NCBI GenBank assembly: GCA_002946415.1
Contig: NJPS01000055.1
Coordinates: forward strand, 215,192 to 279,191
Direction: 5' to 3'
Origin: Rutstroemia sp. NJR-2017a BVV2
Lineage: Eukaryota; Ascomycota; Leotiomycetes; Helotiales; Rutstroemiaceae
DNA length: 64,000 bases
The notes below the pieces were generated by a model, which was not told the origin of the DNA, made no database searches, and saw nothing but the letters and a program-made list of their open reading frames with translations. The position numbers were made by a program, and so were the translations under genes. This document shows, in pieces, positions 45,381-56,959 of this stretch (the first letter of the stretch is position 1; every line of letters starts with the position of its first letter).

Positions 45381-47306
45381 TCAAGTCAGTTCCGGGAAAT
45401 ATTGCGCAAGCTTATTCCTGTTTTCGTTATTCCTCGTCTCCGGTCCCTCGGGAGTATCCATGAAATCCACTCCGCTTGTACCTGCTGCACTCATATCCGG
45501 AGCTTCTAGCAGAACTGGCGGTGCAGCTGCTCGTTTCTTCTTTGTGTTTCCTTGTTCTTGGGATCTAGGAGTAGTGGTAGCCGAGCGAGGAGGAGGGGTA
45601 GTGTATCGTAGATCTGCATTTGGATTATAATTTTCCCGTGGTGACATTATGGCTGCTGCAGGCTTGAGATTGTGAGCAAGTGACTGGTGGAGTTGTGCAG
45701 CGGCTGGTGCTGGACTGGTTGACGGAGATGAGCCGACAGCGGCTGGCTTTTCGTTGGTGATGAGACCTTTGTCATTGACGAATTTCGACGAACGGGAGTG
45801 GTAGGGATTGGGGTTGTAGTATTCGTCAATGATAGGGTGAACCATAACAGTTTGTTTGTGGATTGTTATGGTGGAGTTTGTGGGAACTGTTACCCAACTT
45901 TCTATATTCCATATTAGTATCTGTAAAGCCCCGCACCTATACTCTGAAAAAGAAGAACGCTGGTGTGTGCGAAGTATGATTAGAAATACGCGACCTCGCG
46001 AATATGCTGATGGGCGAGACGGAAGCATGCCACCGATGGAGCTACAGAAAGTTTGGCGAGCCAAGTCCCCTCGCGTAAATGTAGACAAGCAACACTCCAG
46101 GAACTGGCACCTCGCGTATCTGCCGATGTGCAACAATTTCAGAATCGAGTTGCGCTGGCAAACGACTAGTGGTTGTCGTTGCTCGGTTCGATAAAGATAC
46201 GCTAAGGGTCCTTGCAAGACAGCGGGACTGCCCACAGAATTGAGCACATGAAGTGACAAAGCCAGGGACAGTGGGGCAAATACAGACGCACTTGCGCCTG
46301 CCTTCACAACCCCAATAAATGTGTATGGACAGATTAAGCGCATTGAAAAGAACCAAAATTACCTCTTTCAAACGTCAAGGGTTCGCTTGCGACCAGAACG
46401 ATATCAGCACCCTTGTCCCGACGATCCATTTGATATTCGCCTTTACTGCTCTTATCTTCCCAAGTGGTGCCGGACGAATAATACAAACTTGCTGCTTCGT
46501 CGGTTTTGCTGCTAACATAGCGAGTACAGACCACACTATGTCCATCCGCAATCGCAAAGTTAAGTAGACTTCGAATGTCGAGATCTTCTTCCGCAATGAC
46601 TTTCTCCGGAATAGCAGCAATGAAATCGTTGATCTGCTCGATCGTATCAAGCATAGCATGACGTAAGACAGTCGGGCCAAATCCTTCTGGAGGAGGTGCG
46701 CTAGGATTGTGGCCCATCCGCTCGAGTGTATCAAGATACAGAGCGAATGCCCACTCGCTGTCGGTGCCACCTTGTACACCCAAATACCATTTATCTGCCA
46801 GTCGTTCTCCTAGTCGTCGTTTGATATGTTTCCAACCGCCTAATCCGCCGTTATGCATCCACATCAAGCTACCATGTGAGAAAGGGTGGCAATTGTCGTC
46901 ACTGAGAGAACCTTCTGTCGTAGCTCGTACGTGCGCAAAGATCAGCGGTGAGGCAGTCTTCGAGGCTATCCGCTGGAGGTTGATACAATTCCATGCTGGG
47001 GTCGTCGATGTGAATATGCATGGCTCGGGACCAAGTTTCGGGTCTGTATAGTATCCAATGCCAAATCCATCACCTGCGATTGTGTGGTGTGAGTCACTGT
47101 TATTTTGAGAAAGCAACGAGCCACCCACCATTGTGAGGTCTTCTCATATCCAAACGGAGACGAGAGTCAAAGGATTGATTGAGAATTGAATGTGTGGGCT
47201 CAAGAATGAGCTTCGACAAGAGAATTTCATCTGAGCCTTTGTAAACCTACAATTGTAAGTATATGCGACTGGAAAGGGGGATAAAACTGACCAGGAATCG
47301 ACACAT
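45381..47306 (-). CDS. dug3: Dug3-type class II glutamine amidotransferase (glutathione degradation)
   Basis: Four minus-strand exons (47306-47292, 47246-47129, 47073-46363, 45901-45381) splice in phase to 454 aa. The first exon codes only MCRFL; the Cys-2 it supplies is the Ntn nucleophile of class II amidotransferases. Family landmarks follow: LILEPTHSILNQSFDSRLRL, HNGDGFGIGYYTD, FAHVRATTEG, MHNGGLGGW and GTDSEWAFALYL. VPTNSTITIHKQTVMVHPI lies in the last exon. Dug3 with Dug1/Dug2 forms the cytosolic complex that cleaves glutathione. The C-terminal ~120 residues are Pro/Ala/Ser-rich, an extension over the yeast protein. Intron 3 (45902-46362, 461 bp) is about eight times longer than the other introns and is stop-free in the frame of the last exon. 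Antisense frames here are shadows. Confidence 0.88.
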
Positions 47307-47910
47307 CTTTTAAGGCCTTACGAGCTTTGCTCTTGTGAGAGTAGTATTCGATATCTGTTATTTGGCACTTCTCTAAGCTTCTTAAACCAAAAGTAATCCG
47401 CACATGAATTGCAAAAGCTCGAGGTGGTGTTAGACCAGCTTCGTTCGAGGAAGATTGGCAAGGCTGAATAGAGGGAGTATCGGTATGGCGCAATTCTCAT
47501 CAATATTGAGATAAGAAAATTTGTGAAATGCGCAATGGAATGATGTTCAACACTAAAAAGAGAACGCAGAAGTCTTAAAATTATCGAAGTACTCAACGTA
47601 TGCGAAATGAGATTGGATTTGGAAAAAAGCAAACAAAATGTTGTAACTTGCTGGTCCGACAAAGGCCAAGGCTGTCGACAAGTTGGACCCTGTATTTTGA
47701 GCCACCAAACATAAGGCTTTGGATTGATATGCCACATGTCACTAGCCACATCTAATGCACGCCACTTCATTCAACGGCCTTTGTCGAAACAACGTGTGGG
47801 AAACTAATTGATCCGGCATTTTGAACAACGAAACAAGTAGAAAAGGGGTTTGGATGCTTCATGATTTTGCAGAACTTTGGAGGAGTGCTGCAAATTAACG
47901 TCTGCCCAAG
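47307..47910. promoter_or_regulatory. Divergent promoter between dug3 and mgm1
   Basis: About 600 bp between start codons pointing away from each other. Only short frames are present; no specific element is recognised. Confidence 0.5.
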
Positions 47911-50892
47911 ATGAGTGGGAGGCTGTTATCGGCAAGGCTTCTGCCTGCGGCGCAAAGAGTTAACTCACCATCAGCCCGACTTTTCCATCACTATACCAGC
48001 TCCTCAGCCGGCGGCCTGTTACGGTCGGATTCTGCCGTCCGTATTGCCAGGAGAAGGATATGGCCGGCAGGTTACACACCTTTTTCGAACGCTGTAGCTG
48101 TTCGAAATGCATCCTTTGTTCGTATTCTACCTAGGCTCTTACTCAAATTCGCCAGAATTCCGGCACTCTTCGCAGGAATGACAGTCGGTGGTCTAGCATA
48201 TGTCCAATATCAGGCTACCCGTGAGCTATTACACCTATAGTCCTCAATGGTACATGGAAGTTGCTGACGATTGCTATCTACAGAGGCAGGAAATTTTGTG
48301 GCAGACATCTTCAGCCGAACCTCGGAAACTGTGACCGATGTCGCAGGAGGTTTGTTTGGGGGAGCGAAAGATATCGCAAGCCAAACAAGGCGAGGTTGGG
48401 AAAGTACAAAAGAGTCAGTTGAGCTTCCGGAATGGTTCCAGAAGATATTACGGATTCATGAAGAAATTGGGGAGGGGCAGCAAGAAGGTGGTGGTGGTGG
48501 TGGGGGTCCAGGCGGTGAACCACCAAAACAAAGTCGACTCGGAGCAGCTGCCGTAGCGGGAAGCGCAGCAGCATATGGTTACGATCAGTACCCGGAGGAA
48601 GATCCCCGGTCTGGCGAAGAGGCAGCTCGGGATGATCAAATGATGGTTTTGACAAAGAAAATGATTGAGATCCGAAGCATTCTTCAGACTGTAGGGCAGT
48701 CAAATGCTATGACTCTACCTTCTATTGTCGTCATTGGATCCCAATCTTCCGGCAAAAGCTCCGTGCTGGAAGCCATCGTTGGACATGAGTTCTTGCCGAA
48801 GGGGTTGAACATGGTTACACGACGACCCATTGAATTGACCCTTGTCAACACACCTGACTCTCAAGCCGAGTATGGTGAATTTCCTGCCCTTGGACTTGGA
48901 AAGATTACCGACTTTACTCAGATTCAGAGAACCTTGACAGAGCTCAATCTTGCTGTTCCAGACTCGGAATGCGTTTCTGATGATCCCATTCAGTTGACCA
49001 TTTCCTCACCACACGTCCCTGACCTTTCACTAATTGATTTACCCGGTTACATCCAAGTCACGGGGGCGAATCAACCCGTGGAATTGAAGCAAAAGATTGC
49101 CGATTTGTGTGACAAATACATTCAACCTCCAAATGTTATTCTAGCCATTTCTGCAGCAGACGTCGATTTGGCCAACTCTGCAGCTCTACGAGCAAGTCGT
49201 AGAGTTGATCCCCGAGGAGAACGCACCATCGGAGTTGTGACCAAGATGGATCTTGTCGACGCAGAAAGGGGAGCTGCCATCCTCAATGATCGTAAATACC
49301 CCTTAAGACTCGGCTATGTTGGTGTTATTTCGCGAGCCCCACAACAATCACAAACTAGGTCGTTGTTTAAGGCAGGTAGTGGAAGCATTTCCGGTGCAAT
49401 TGCTAAGAACGAATATGCATTCTTCTCGTCACATCCCCAAGCCTACGGTCCAGAAAGTGGACTCAATGTCGGTACTACAACTTTGAGGAAGAAGCTCATG
49501 CATGTGCTTGAGCAAACGATGTCAGCAAGTCTTCAAACTACCAGCGATGCCATACACCAAGAGCTTGAGGAGGCTACATATGAGTTCAAAGTTCAGTATA
49601 ACGATCGCCCGCTCTCGGCAGAATCATACCTTGCCGAAAGCCTTGATGCGTTCAAGCATTCGTTCAAAGAATTCGCTGAAACATTTGGCCGACCTCAAGT
49701 TCGGGAAATGCTCAAGGAAGAACTTGATCAACGAGTACTCGATCTCCTAGCCGCAAGATACTGGAACAGACCCATTCCTGACCTTTCTCCTGCACTTCCC
49801 GAACCAAACGCGCTGGCTGATTTACCTACCGCCGACCCGGATTCTCTGTTCTGGCACCGTAAGCTCGATGCGTCCACTTCTGCCCTAACCAAGCTTGGTA
49901 TTGGTCGTCTAGCGACGCAAGTCGTGGCTAATGCTCTTCAATCCCATGTGGAACGACTTATTGACCAGTCGACCTTTGCTGCTCACCCATATGCCCGTCA
50001 GGCTATCATAGATGCAGCGGCTGGTATCCTCAATGAGAGATTCTACAGCACAAGTGATCAAGTTGAGAATTGCATCAAGCCATACAAGTTTGAGATTGAT
50101 GTTGAGGACGGTGAATGGGCACGGGGTCGAGAAAATGTTACAGTTGTCTTAAAGAACGAGCTGAAAGCTTGTGAGGACGCAGTGAAAAATGTAGAGAAGG
50201 ATGTTGGTGGAAGGAAGAAACTGAGAGATGTAATGAGCTTCATCGATAAAGCTAGGAAGGGCGAGGTTACTGTTGATGGTGATGGTGCCAGTGGTGCTGG
50301 AGGATTCAGCTCTGCTTTATTGCAAAAAGGTATGCAAAGCCCCTGTCCCATGTTTTTTCAACATGCTAACGATTTCAATCACGTAGGCCGTGAAGCAGTT
50401 TTCCTCCGGGACCGCTCTGTACTTCTTAAACTCCGTCTTACGGCGCTCAAATCCAACCAGTGTGCTTCTCTCAAGAACAAATACTACTGCCCAGAAGTAT
50501 TCCTTGACGTCGTCTCATCCAAACTCACCTCTACAGCCGTTCTCTTCCTCAACGTTGAGCTCCTCTCTGAGTTCTTCTACCAATTCCCACGAGAGCTCGA
50601 TCAGCGACTAGGTCGCGGACTGAGCAAAGAGGAAGTCGAGAAGTTGGCAAGGGAGGACAAGAAGGTCGAAAGACATCTCGAAGTCATCCGACGCAAGGAA
50701 TTGTTAGAGTTGGTTTTGGGGAAGATGGAGGGACTGAGAGATCTGAGGGACTTGGATGGAGGTGCTGAGGGTGGTAGAAGGGGCCTGAGGCCTAAGGGCA
50801 AGAATGGGAGGGAGACCAAGAACGGCAGAGAGGGTAGAGAAAGAGGCGAGGGAAGGAATAACAATGGGAATGGTGGTTGGAGTTTGTTTTAG
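47911..50892 (+). CDS. mgm1: Mgm1/OPA1-type mitochondrial dynamin GTPase
   Basis: Three exons (47911-48220, 48284-50329, 50387-50892) give 953 aa. A basic N-terminal presequence (MSGRLLSARLLPAAQRV) and a transmembrane segment (LPRLLLKFARIPALFAGM, ~75-95) lead to a second Ala/Gly-rich hydrophobic stretch (GAAAVAGSAAAYGYDQYP). The latter corresponds to the rhomboid cleavage region that yields long and short forms. Dynamin GTPase motifs: G1 GSQSSGKSSVLEAIVG (~254), G3 DLPGY and G4 TKMDLVD. Middle and GED-like regions follow. Mgm1 sits in the inner membrane/intermembrane space and drives inner-membrane fusion and cristae shape. The second intron (50330-50386, 57 bp) has no stop and keeps the frame if retained. 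The tail is Arg/Gly/Asn-rich. Confidence 0.93.
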
Positions 50893-51378
50893 GTTGTGGT
50901 GGGCGAAAGGAACAATGACTATGAATTGAATTTATTGATAGGCGTTTGGGATGAAGAGGATGGGAGGGATCGATGCCAGAGATACAGACATCTTTTCTTG
51001 GTGGTGGAGGAAATATCACTTTACTGCTCGGTCTTTGGTATATGATAAATGCAACGATTTTCCTATTTGTTTCCAAGACGACTGGATCGCCTGAATGTGA
51101 GAATGTCTCTTGAGAATAGGGGATAGATACGTTATTTGGATATAGATTAAAAGAGTCTTTCGCAGTCCGGCACGCCATACATTTACATATCCTAAGTTTC
51201 TGCTCCATGAATCATTTGCTTATCATCAGTAATCGTTTGCATGGCACAAAAACGCCTTTCTTTCCCTATGCATGAATACAGCCAGAATGCTATTCCCGAT
51301 ACTTTGCCAAACGAATCCCAAATGCACTATGAAATCATAAAAATACAGCCAGTCCATCATTTCACATGCTTCAGATTA
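50893..51378. other. Convergent intergenic region
   Basis: About 490 bp of 3' flanks between mgm1 and the zinc transporter gene. No gene or repeat is seen. Confidence 0.5.
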
Positions 51379-52821
51379 TCATTTCCCATCAACAATCAAC
51401 TGCGTGGTAACCTCCCACTTTACACCACCACCCTTTCCATATCCCTCTCCTAGTCTGTTCCGAATCAACGTCCTAATTCTCTCCCTCAACTTTAACAAGC
51501 TACCTTCATCTCCTCTGACCCTCAACTTCAAATTCGCCATGCACAGTCCGTAGTGAACTTGCCAGAATCTGGCTTCCTCGACTGTGGATACAGACGGTTC
51601 GGATTCGATCTCTTTCATCACTTCTGAGACACCGGCCCCAGAATAGGACATTAGAAGCATGAGACCTTGGGCAGTGGCTAGGCGAACTCCGAGAAGGAAC
51701 ATGGAGACAGCGATGACTGTGCAGAGAAGACGGTCTAGCCAGATGTACATAGAAATTGTCAAGAGTGGGAGAAGTAGCATGATGGTGCTACAGCTAAGGG
51801 TTAAGAAATGTGACGGATTAGACAAGACAGAGGGAAGGAAAGAGATATATGCGAAGCGCATAGCTTTCCCGATTCTCGCATGGTTCTTGAGCCCAATCGC
51901 CGAAACCAACGTCGCAACAATCGACAGTACTGCAGCAGAATCCACCGAACCAGGGCTCACACGTTGATGAGAATGTGGATGATGCGGTGCGTGATCGCCC
52001 AATCCCTCCAATACATGTTTAAGGTTGTGCGAAATGAGATCGAAGCCCATGAACAGCAAGAAAACCGACATCGCGAAACCAGCCAGGACTTCTGCGCGTT
52101 CGAGCCCAAATGGATGCCGAATCGAGGAGCGTTTCCACACTTCGAAGTTGCAGAAGACATCGACGACAACACAGATGGTGGCCGAGACGGCGTCGAAAAA
52201 TATGAGATGCGAGAGGGCGGTCAAGGCTAGTGATCCTTCGGCGCTGTAGAGAACATAGGCGGATATGAGCGCGTGGCAGAGACACCATGCTATTCGTGTG
52301 GATTGCTCTTTCGACATGCTCTTCCATGCTTCTTTGAATGTAGGGATTGGTAGGGAGGCGGGGAGCGCAAGCGGTGCGCGAGGAGGTGGTTCGAGGAAGA
52401 TTTGATGTTGTGTAGATACACTGCTGTGTTTGTATCTGTGGCCTCTACGCTGACCAATGTTCTTCTTCAGTTAGCTGATGTTTGGGAGTATTGCTGGATA
52501 ATCGCATACCGATTTGACGATTGGCGCATCTTTGATTATTTGCGTCTGGAAATTGAAAGGATTCGCAGCACCTTTGGGAGGTGGGAGACTCATCATGCCG
52601 TCGGTACTAAAAGTCGGGCTTGCTAGGCCACCAGCAGAAGTCGAGGAAGCCATTGATCCAAATCGAGTGGGAGGGAATGAAGGAGAGAGAGCGTTCGGGT
52701 CGAAGGTAAGCCCATCGTGCACGTTTTGTGGGTCACCTAGCACGCCTCTATTCGGATGGTCAAGAGGAGTGGGAGGTGTGGGAGTCCGAGGTGGTCGCGG
52801 TATAGGCAGGCTCGAAGCCAT
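51379..52821 (-). CDS. zrg17: Zrg17-type cation diffusion facilitator (zinc transporter subunit)
   Basis: Two minus-strand exons (52821-52510, 52449-51379), with a 60-bp phase-0 intron, give 460 aa. The cytosolic N-terminus is Pro-rich. At the splice, RRGHRYKHSSVSTQHQIFLE and APLALPASLPIPTFKEAW form the block conserved in fungal Zrg17 proteins. Six or so membrane segments follow, with SHLIFFDAVSATICVVVDVF and a His-rich loop HAPHHPHSHQRVSPGSVD. A C-terminal cytosolic domain follows. Zrg17 pairs with Msc2/Cis4 to move zinc into the ER/Golgi. A typical CDF H-x3-D pair in the second helix is not obvious, as expected for the less catalytic partner. The N-terminal part is shorter than in budding yeast. 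Confidence 0.83.
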
Positions 52822-53515
52822 GATTTGATATTTAGTATTCTCTCGTGATCATGAGAAACTCGACTTCATTCATTGGTCGCAATATTCGTTATATCATATC
52901 GCATTACAGATCTGCCCGATTAGAAAAGCTTCGTCATTAGTCATTGGAGGTTGAAATAATTATATTGATCTGCAATTTATTTCTGTCCCCTTTGAGATGC
53001 GCGGCCGGGGAAATGTCCCACCGCTGGGTTATGTAAGCAATATTTTATATCATACCAACCTCATTCGATTTAATGGATAGAAAGCGCTGGACCCTAACCA
53101 TAACATTTTTGTGTGTCGACCAAAAAGTTTCACCACCTCCTGTCAACCCTCAAACTTGCAGCGAGGCAATTTTTGGATCAAGAAGGATTATTTGGAAGGA
53201 CGGAGAGACTCGCAGCCATCGATTGTATCAATAGCATTTGTGACGCGACCCTCCATCCTCCATCAACCCTCGTTTTTATTTAAGATTCATTGACGCTTAG
53301 TCGTATGAAAAGCTAAGCAAAGGCGCTTCGTGAGCAGAAATTTATTTCCGCAGCCATATTCTGGTCATTTTGGAGGAGATTATAAAGCCACGTGTTTTCG
53401 GCTTGGAAATAGCTCGGCTCTACGTTCTTACAAACATTCAGAACCTCATTTCATCGAATCGAATATGTGCTATCTCTTGTGAGTTTTGATAGAGCTAGAG
53501 AAGGAAGCAGCCGAT
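52822..53515. promoter_or_regulatory. Divergent promoter region
   Basis: About 690 bp between the zinc transporter and the two-TM protein start codons. A possible upstream exon (ATG at 53465, GTGAGT donor at ~53479, AG at ~53510) lies before 53516 but is not needed. No gene is seen. Confidence 0.45.
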
Positions 53516-54592
53516 ATGGAGAACGGGTTCAATTCGTCACATGATACTTCTACCAGTCATGGAGGCGAAATGGTGGCCGAGCCGGAGGAGATGATTTCTG
53601 GGAATGGATCGGGAGGACACAAGAGGAGTCTATCTGGAGGCTTCATGTCTAAGTTATCATTTCTACGGCCAAATAATGATGAATCTCAAGGAGCGCGAAG
53701 TCCAATTCGTGATGAACCTTCGTCACCAAAGAAGAGTGGTAGAGCCATGGCTGTTGCGGTCCAACAGCAAAAGACACGGAGAAGAAAAGGTTCGCTGAGG
53801 AAAGCAGCACTTCTTGGTCGAGGAGCACAGCGAGAACGGAAAGAGATGAAACTGCTACCTCTTGACACAAACCAGCACGGATCATCAGCCGCAAACGGGA
53901 CGTTGGGCTCCCATTCGCCGGAGAACATCCGTCCGATGAATGAATTTGGTCTCGGCATCTCTGACGACACCCCTCGTCCTTCCATGGAAGGGCTAGCGAA
54001 TCGAAGCAATAACACATTACTAGCTCCAATCAAGACACTTCCAATGGGGGCTACAGATCACAGTATCACCTCTCCTACGAATCCCACCAGCCCCACGTTG
54101 ACATACACCTCAACCACCGATGAGGAAGACATTCTTCACATCCCATCTCACAATCTTTCAGCAGCTGCTCGTGGCCTGCCTCAATCGTCAGGATCTGATT
54201 CCTACTTCCCTCCTGGTGCTGGCTCCGTTCGACGTCGACCCTCACAGAGACAGAAATCTCCTCTCTCAATAGGAGGACTTGCCACAAGTCCACTCCCTGT
54301 CCCGGATGAATGGGACTACTCGGAAACTGAATGGTGGGGTTGGGTTATACTTATAGTCACATGGATCATATTTGTGACTGGCATGGGCTCCTGTCTTGGT
54401 GTGTGGAGCTGGGCCTGGGATGTAGGGGAGACACCTTATGCGCCTCCTGAACTTGAAGACGACCCCACTCTGCCCATTGTGGGATACTACCCAGCATTGA
54501 TTATATTAACAACGGTTATGGCGTGGGTGTGGGTGGTGGTTGCCTGGGTTGGCATGAAATATTTCCGGCATGCGAAGATTAGTGGTGATTGA
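53516..54592 (+). CDS. Two-TM membrane protein with long disordered N-terminus
   Basis: A 358-aa frame started at the ATG at 53516, since the longer frame opens with a TTG codon. Residues 1-270 are Ser/Pro/Gly-rich and basic in places (KTRRRKGSLRKAALLGRG), with many likely phosphosites. The C-terminus is conserved-looking: VPDEWDYSETEWWGWVILIV leads into a first transmembrane helix. A short luminal loop (WDVGETPYAPPELEDDPTLP) and a second helix (LIILTTVMAWVWVVVAWVG) follow. It is probably a plasma-membrane or endomembrane protein with a cytosolic regulatory N-terminus. I do not recognise a named family. Confidence 0.65.
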   Translation: MENGFNSSHDTSTSHGGEMVAEPEEMISGNGSGGHKRSLSGGFMSKLSFLRPNNDESQGARSPIRDEPSSPKKSGRAMAVAVQQQKTRRRKGSLRKAALLGRGAQRERKEMKLLPLDTNQHGSSAANGTLGSHSPENIRPMNEFGLGISDDTPRPSMEGLANRSNNTLLAPIKTLPMGATDHSITSPTNPTSPTLTYTSTTDEEDILHIPSHNLSAAARGLPQSSGSDSYFPPGAGSVRRRPSQRQKSPLSIGGLATSPLPVPDEWDYSETEWWGWVILIVTWIIFVTGMGSCLGVWSWAWDVGETPYAPPELEDDPTLPIVGYYPALIILTTVMAWVWVVVAWVGMKYFRHAKISGD

Positions 54593-55637
54593 AGAACTGA
54601 ATCGACATAATGAACATCAACTTGATCCCTAAGTGACACTGTGGGTGCAAAATGTCGCATAATGGGTTCCAGCCAGATCCAGGACGAGTAGCGATGAGCT
54701 AATTCAACTATTGTGATGCGAGCATTGGATAGCATGTTATTCTTGTCAACACCCAGCTCACGGATATCATCTATGAGTGTATCCTCGCCGACTCGGGCCC
54801 AGATATCAGGCACATGTTCTAGCGCTCACATATTCTCTGGAATATGACTATCATCTGAAGTACCATATGGAGTGATGGCGTTATTTACGAGAACAAGACA
54901 GTGAGACAGCCGAACCTTACTTTTAATCTGAGGTGCTAATGATCTCCAGTCTTGACATATGCGAGAACGAGCGGATAATATAGTTCCATGTCATTATATT
55001 CTCGTCAATGAGGAGTAGGAAGAAAAACTACACCTTACTCGGCCGCGCAGGATAGATGTTGAGCTGCCATGGGGTTGAGGACATTGGCTTGTAGTGGTCA
55101 AGGTACGAAGAATGCGGTGTTGTGGACGAGAATTTTGGCGAATAGTTCGCTGGTTTCGCTGCTACTAGTGAGGGACGCTCTGCAAATATGGGGTGAAGGG
55201 CCAACAAGAAAGATTGAGACTCTTTATCATACGCTGACGCAAGTTCATTGCTTCATCGTAGTGGGTGAGGCATACTACCCTTCTGATACAGCTACTTGCG
55301 GGGACAATCTCTCGTTCCCGACAGTCCTCATAGCAGTTAGAACCAAATGCTGACGGAAAAAGGCTCAAGTCTTTAGGATAGATCTGGAATAATACTAGAC
55401 TTCTGTAATAAACCGTCGCAGTTGACGTCCTCTTGAACTTTCTAGTCAAGCTGAACTTATGCATTTTGCATAAATCTTACATAAACATATGCAAAGGCGG
55501 TACCTCACTAGCGCCCTGCAAAAAGGCTCGAGCTCTAAAAAAAAGTTCCCGCATCAAAAAATAAATTCCAGCTCGTCTTATCCAGAGCCATCTCCAAACC
55601 TCTAATTCTCAATTGGAAAAGGCGCACCCTCGACACC
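54593..55637. other. Intergenic region with possible decayed coding remnant
   Basis: About 1.05 kb. On the minus strand at ~54640-54810 an open frame reads DIWARVGEDTLIDDIRELG and RITIVELAHRYSSWIWLEP, which has protein character. Upstream in the same frame it runs into a TGA. I cannot assign a family. The last ~100 bp before 55638 should contain the Ebp2 promoter. Confidence 0.3.
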
Positions 55638-56959
55638 ATGGTTACGAAAAGTAAATTGAAGATGGCGCTTGCCGCCGAAAAGGGCACGGATTTCAAAAAA
55701 TTGCATCAGAAGAAACAGCAGAAAGCCGCGAGGAAGGAAAAGGTGTCGAAGGGAGGGGACGCGGAGAAGATTTTAGAGAAGGAATGGGAGGATGTGGAGG
55801 AGGGGGGTGATGATGAGGATGAAGATGAGGAGGATGGGGAGGGTAGTGATGATGGTGATGAAGAGGAAGGAAATGGTCCAACTGAGGTTTGCGCAATTGA
55901 ATTCTAATTGATATCTTGGATGCATAAAAATCTAACCAAAATTTACAGATTGACTTCGCCGGAATTGACGAGAGTGATAGCGATTCATCTGTTGGAGGCG
56001 ACGACGATGAAGAAGAAGACGACGAAGACATCCCCATGTCCGACCTCGAAGATCTCTCCGCCGACGAAAAAGAAGACATGATCCCGCACCAACGCCTCAC
56101 AATCAACAACACCGCAGCGCTCACCTCCGCCTTGAAACGTATTTCCCTCCCCATCTCCAGCCTCCCCTTCTCCGAGCACCAATCCATCACCTCCAGCACC
56201 CCAACCTCCATCCCCGACGTCTCCGACGACCTGAACCGCGAGCTCGCCTTCTACGCACAGTCACTGTCCGCAGTACAAGAAGCGCGAGCGCTGCTGAAAG
56301 CCGAAGGCGTCCCGTTCACGCGGCCGACGGACTACTTTGCCGAGATGGTGAAAGCGGACGAACACATGGAGAAGATCAAGAAGAAGTTGGTGGATGAGGC
56401 GGCGGGGAAGAAGGCTGCGGCCGAGGCGAGGAAACAGAGGGATTTGAAGAAGTTTGGGAAGCAGGTTCAAGTGGCGAAGTTGCAGGAGAGGGATAAGGAG
56501 AGGAAGCAGACGTTGGAGAAGATTAAGGTTTTGAAGAGAAGTATGTTGTCTTGTTCCTTTCTTCCCTTTGCAGTATCAGTATCGACGAGTCGAGTCGAGT
56601 CAAGTTTTTCTCCTTCTTTCAAATAATAAAAAATATGCATCTTAACTAACTCCTCAACAGAACGCCAAGGCGCCGACAACGAGCAAACCAATGAAGCAGA
56701 TCTCTTCGACGTCGCGCTCGAAGAAGAAACCACCGGGCCCAAATCCGACCGTAAAGGCGGACCCAACAAACGACAAAAGCGCGACGAGAGATTCGGACAC
56801 GGAGGAAAGAAGCGGTTCAAGAAGAGCGGTGATGCGATGAGCAGTGGGGATTTGAGCGGGTTTTCGGTTAAGAAGATGAAGGGGAAGGGTGCTGGGGGTG
56901 GTGCTGGGGGAGCGAAGAAGAGGCCGGGGAAGGCGAGGAGGGCGGGGGGGAAGAGGTAG
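55638..56959 (+). CDS. ebp2: Ebp2, rRNA-processing protein
   Basis: Three exons (55638-55886, 55949-56540, 56661-56959) with phase-0 and phase-1 introns of 62 and 120 bp give 379 aa. An N-terminal basic stretch is followed by long acidic runs (DDEDEDEEDGEGSDDGDEEE). The Ebp2 core has ELAFYAQSLSAVQEARALLK, RPTDYFAEMVKADEHMEKIK and a basic coiled coil (RKQRDLKKFGKQVQVAKLQE). The C-terminus is Lys/Arg/Gly-rich (GGKKRFKKSG, KKRPGKARRAGGKR), as usual for nucleolar proteins. Ebp2 acts in 27S pre-rRNA processing and 60S subunit assembly in the nucleolus. Confidence 0.9.

Noticed and set aside
45381..46343. Apparent independent 320-aa minus-strand gene
   Set aside because: Its C-terminal half is the last exon of dug3 (VPTNSTITIHKQTVMVHPI), joined in phase to the upstream exon. 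The N-terminal half is intron.
55693..56211. 172-codon minus-strand frame with Ser, His and Pro runs
   Set aside because: It is the antisense shadow of the acidic repeats in ebp2.
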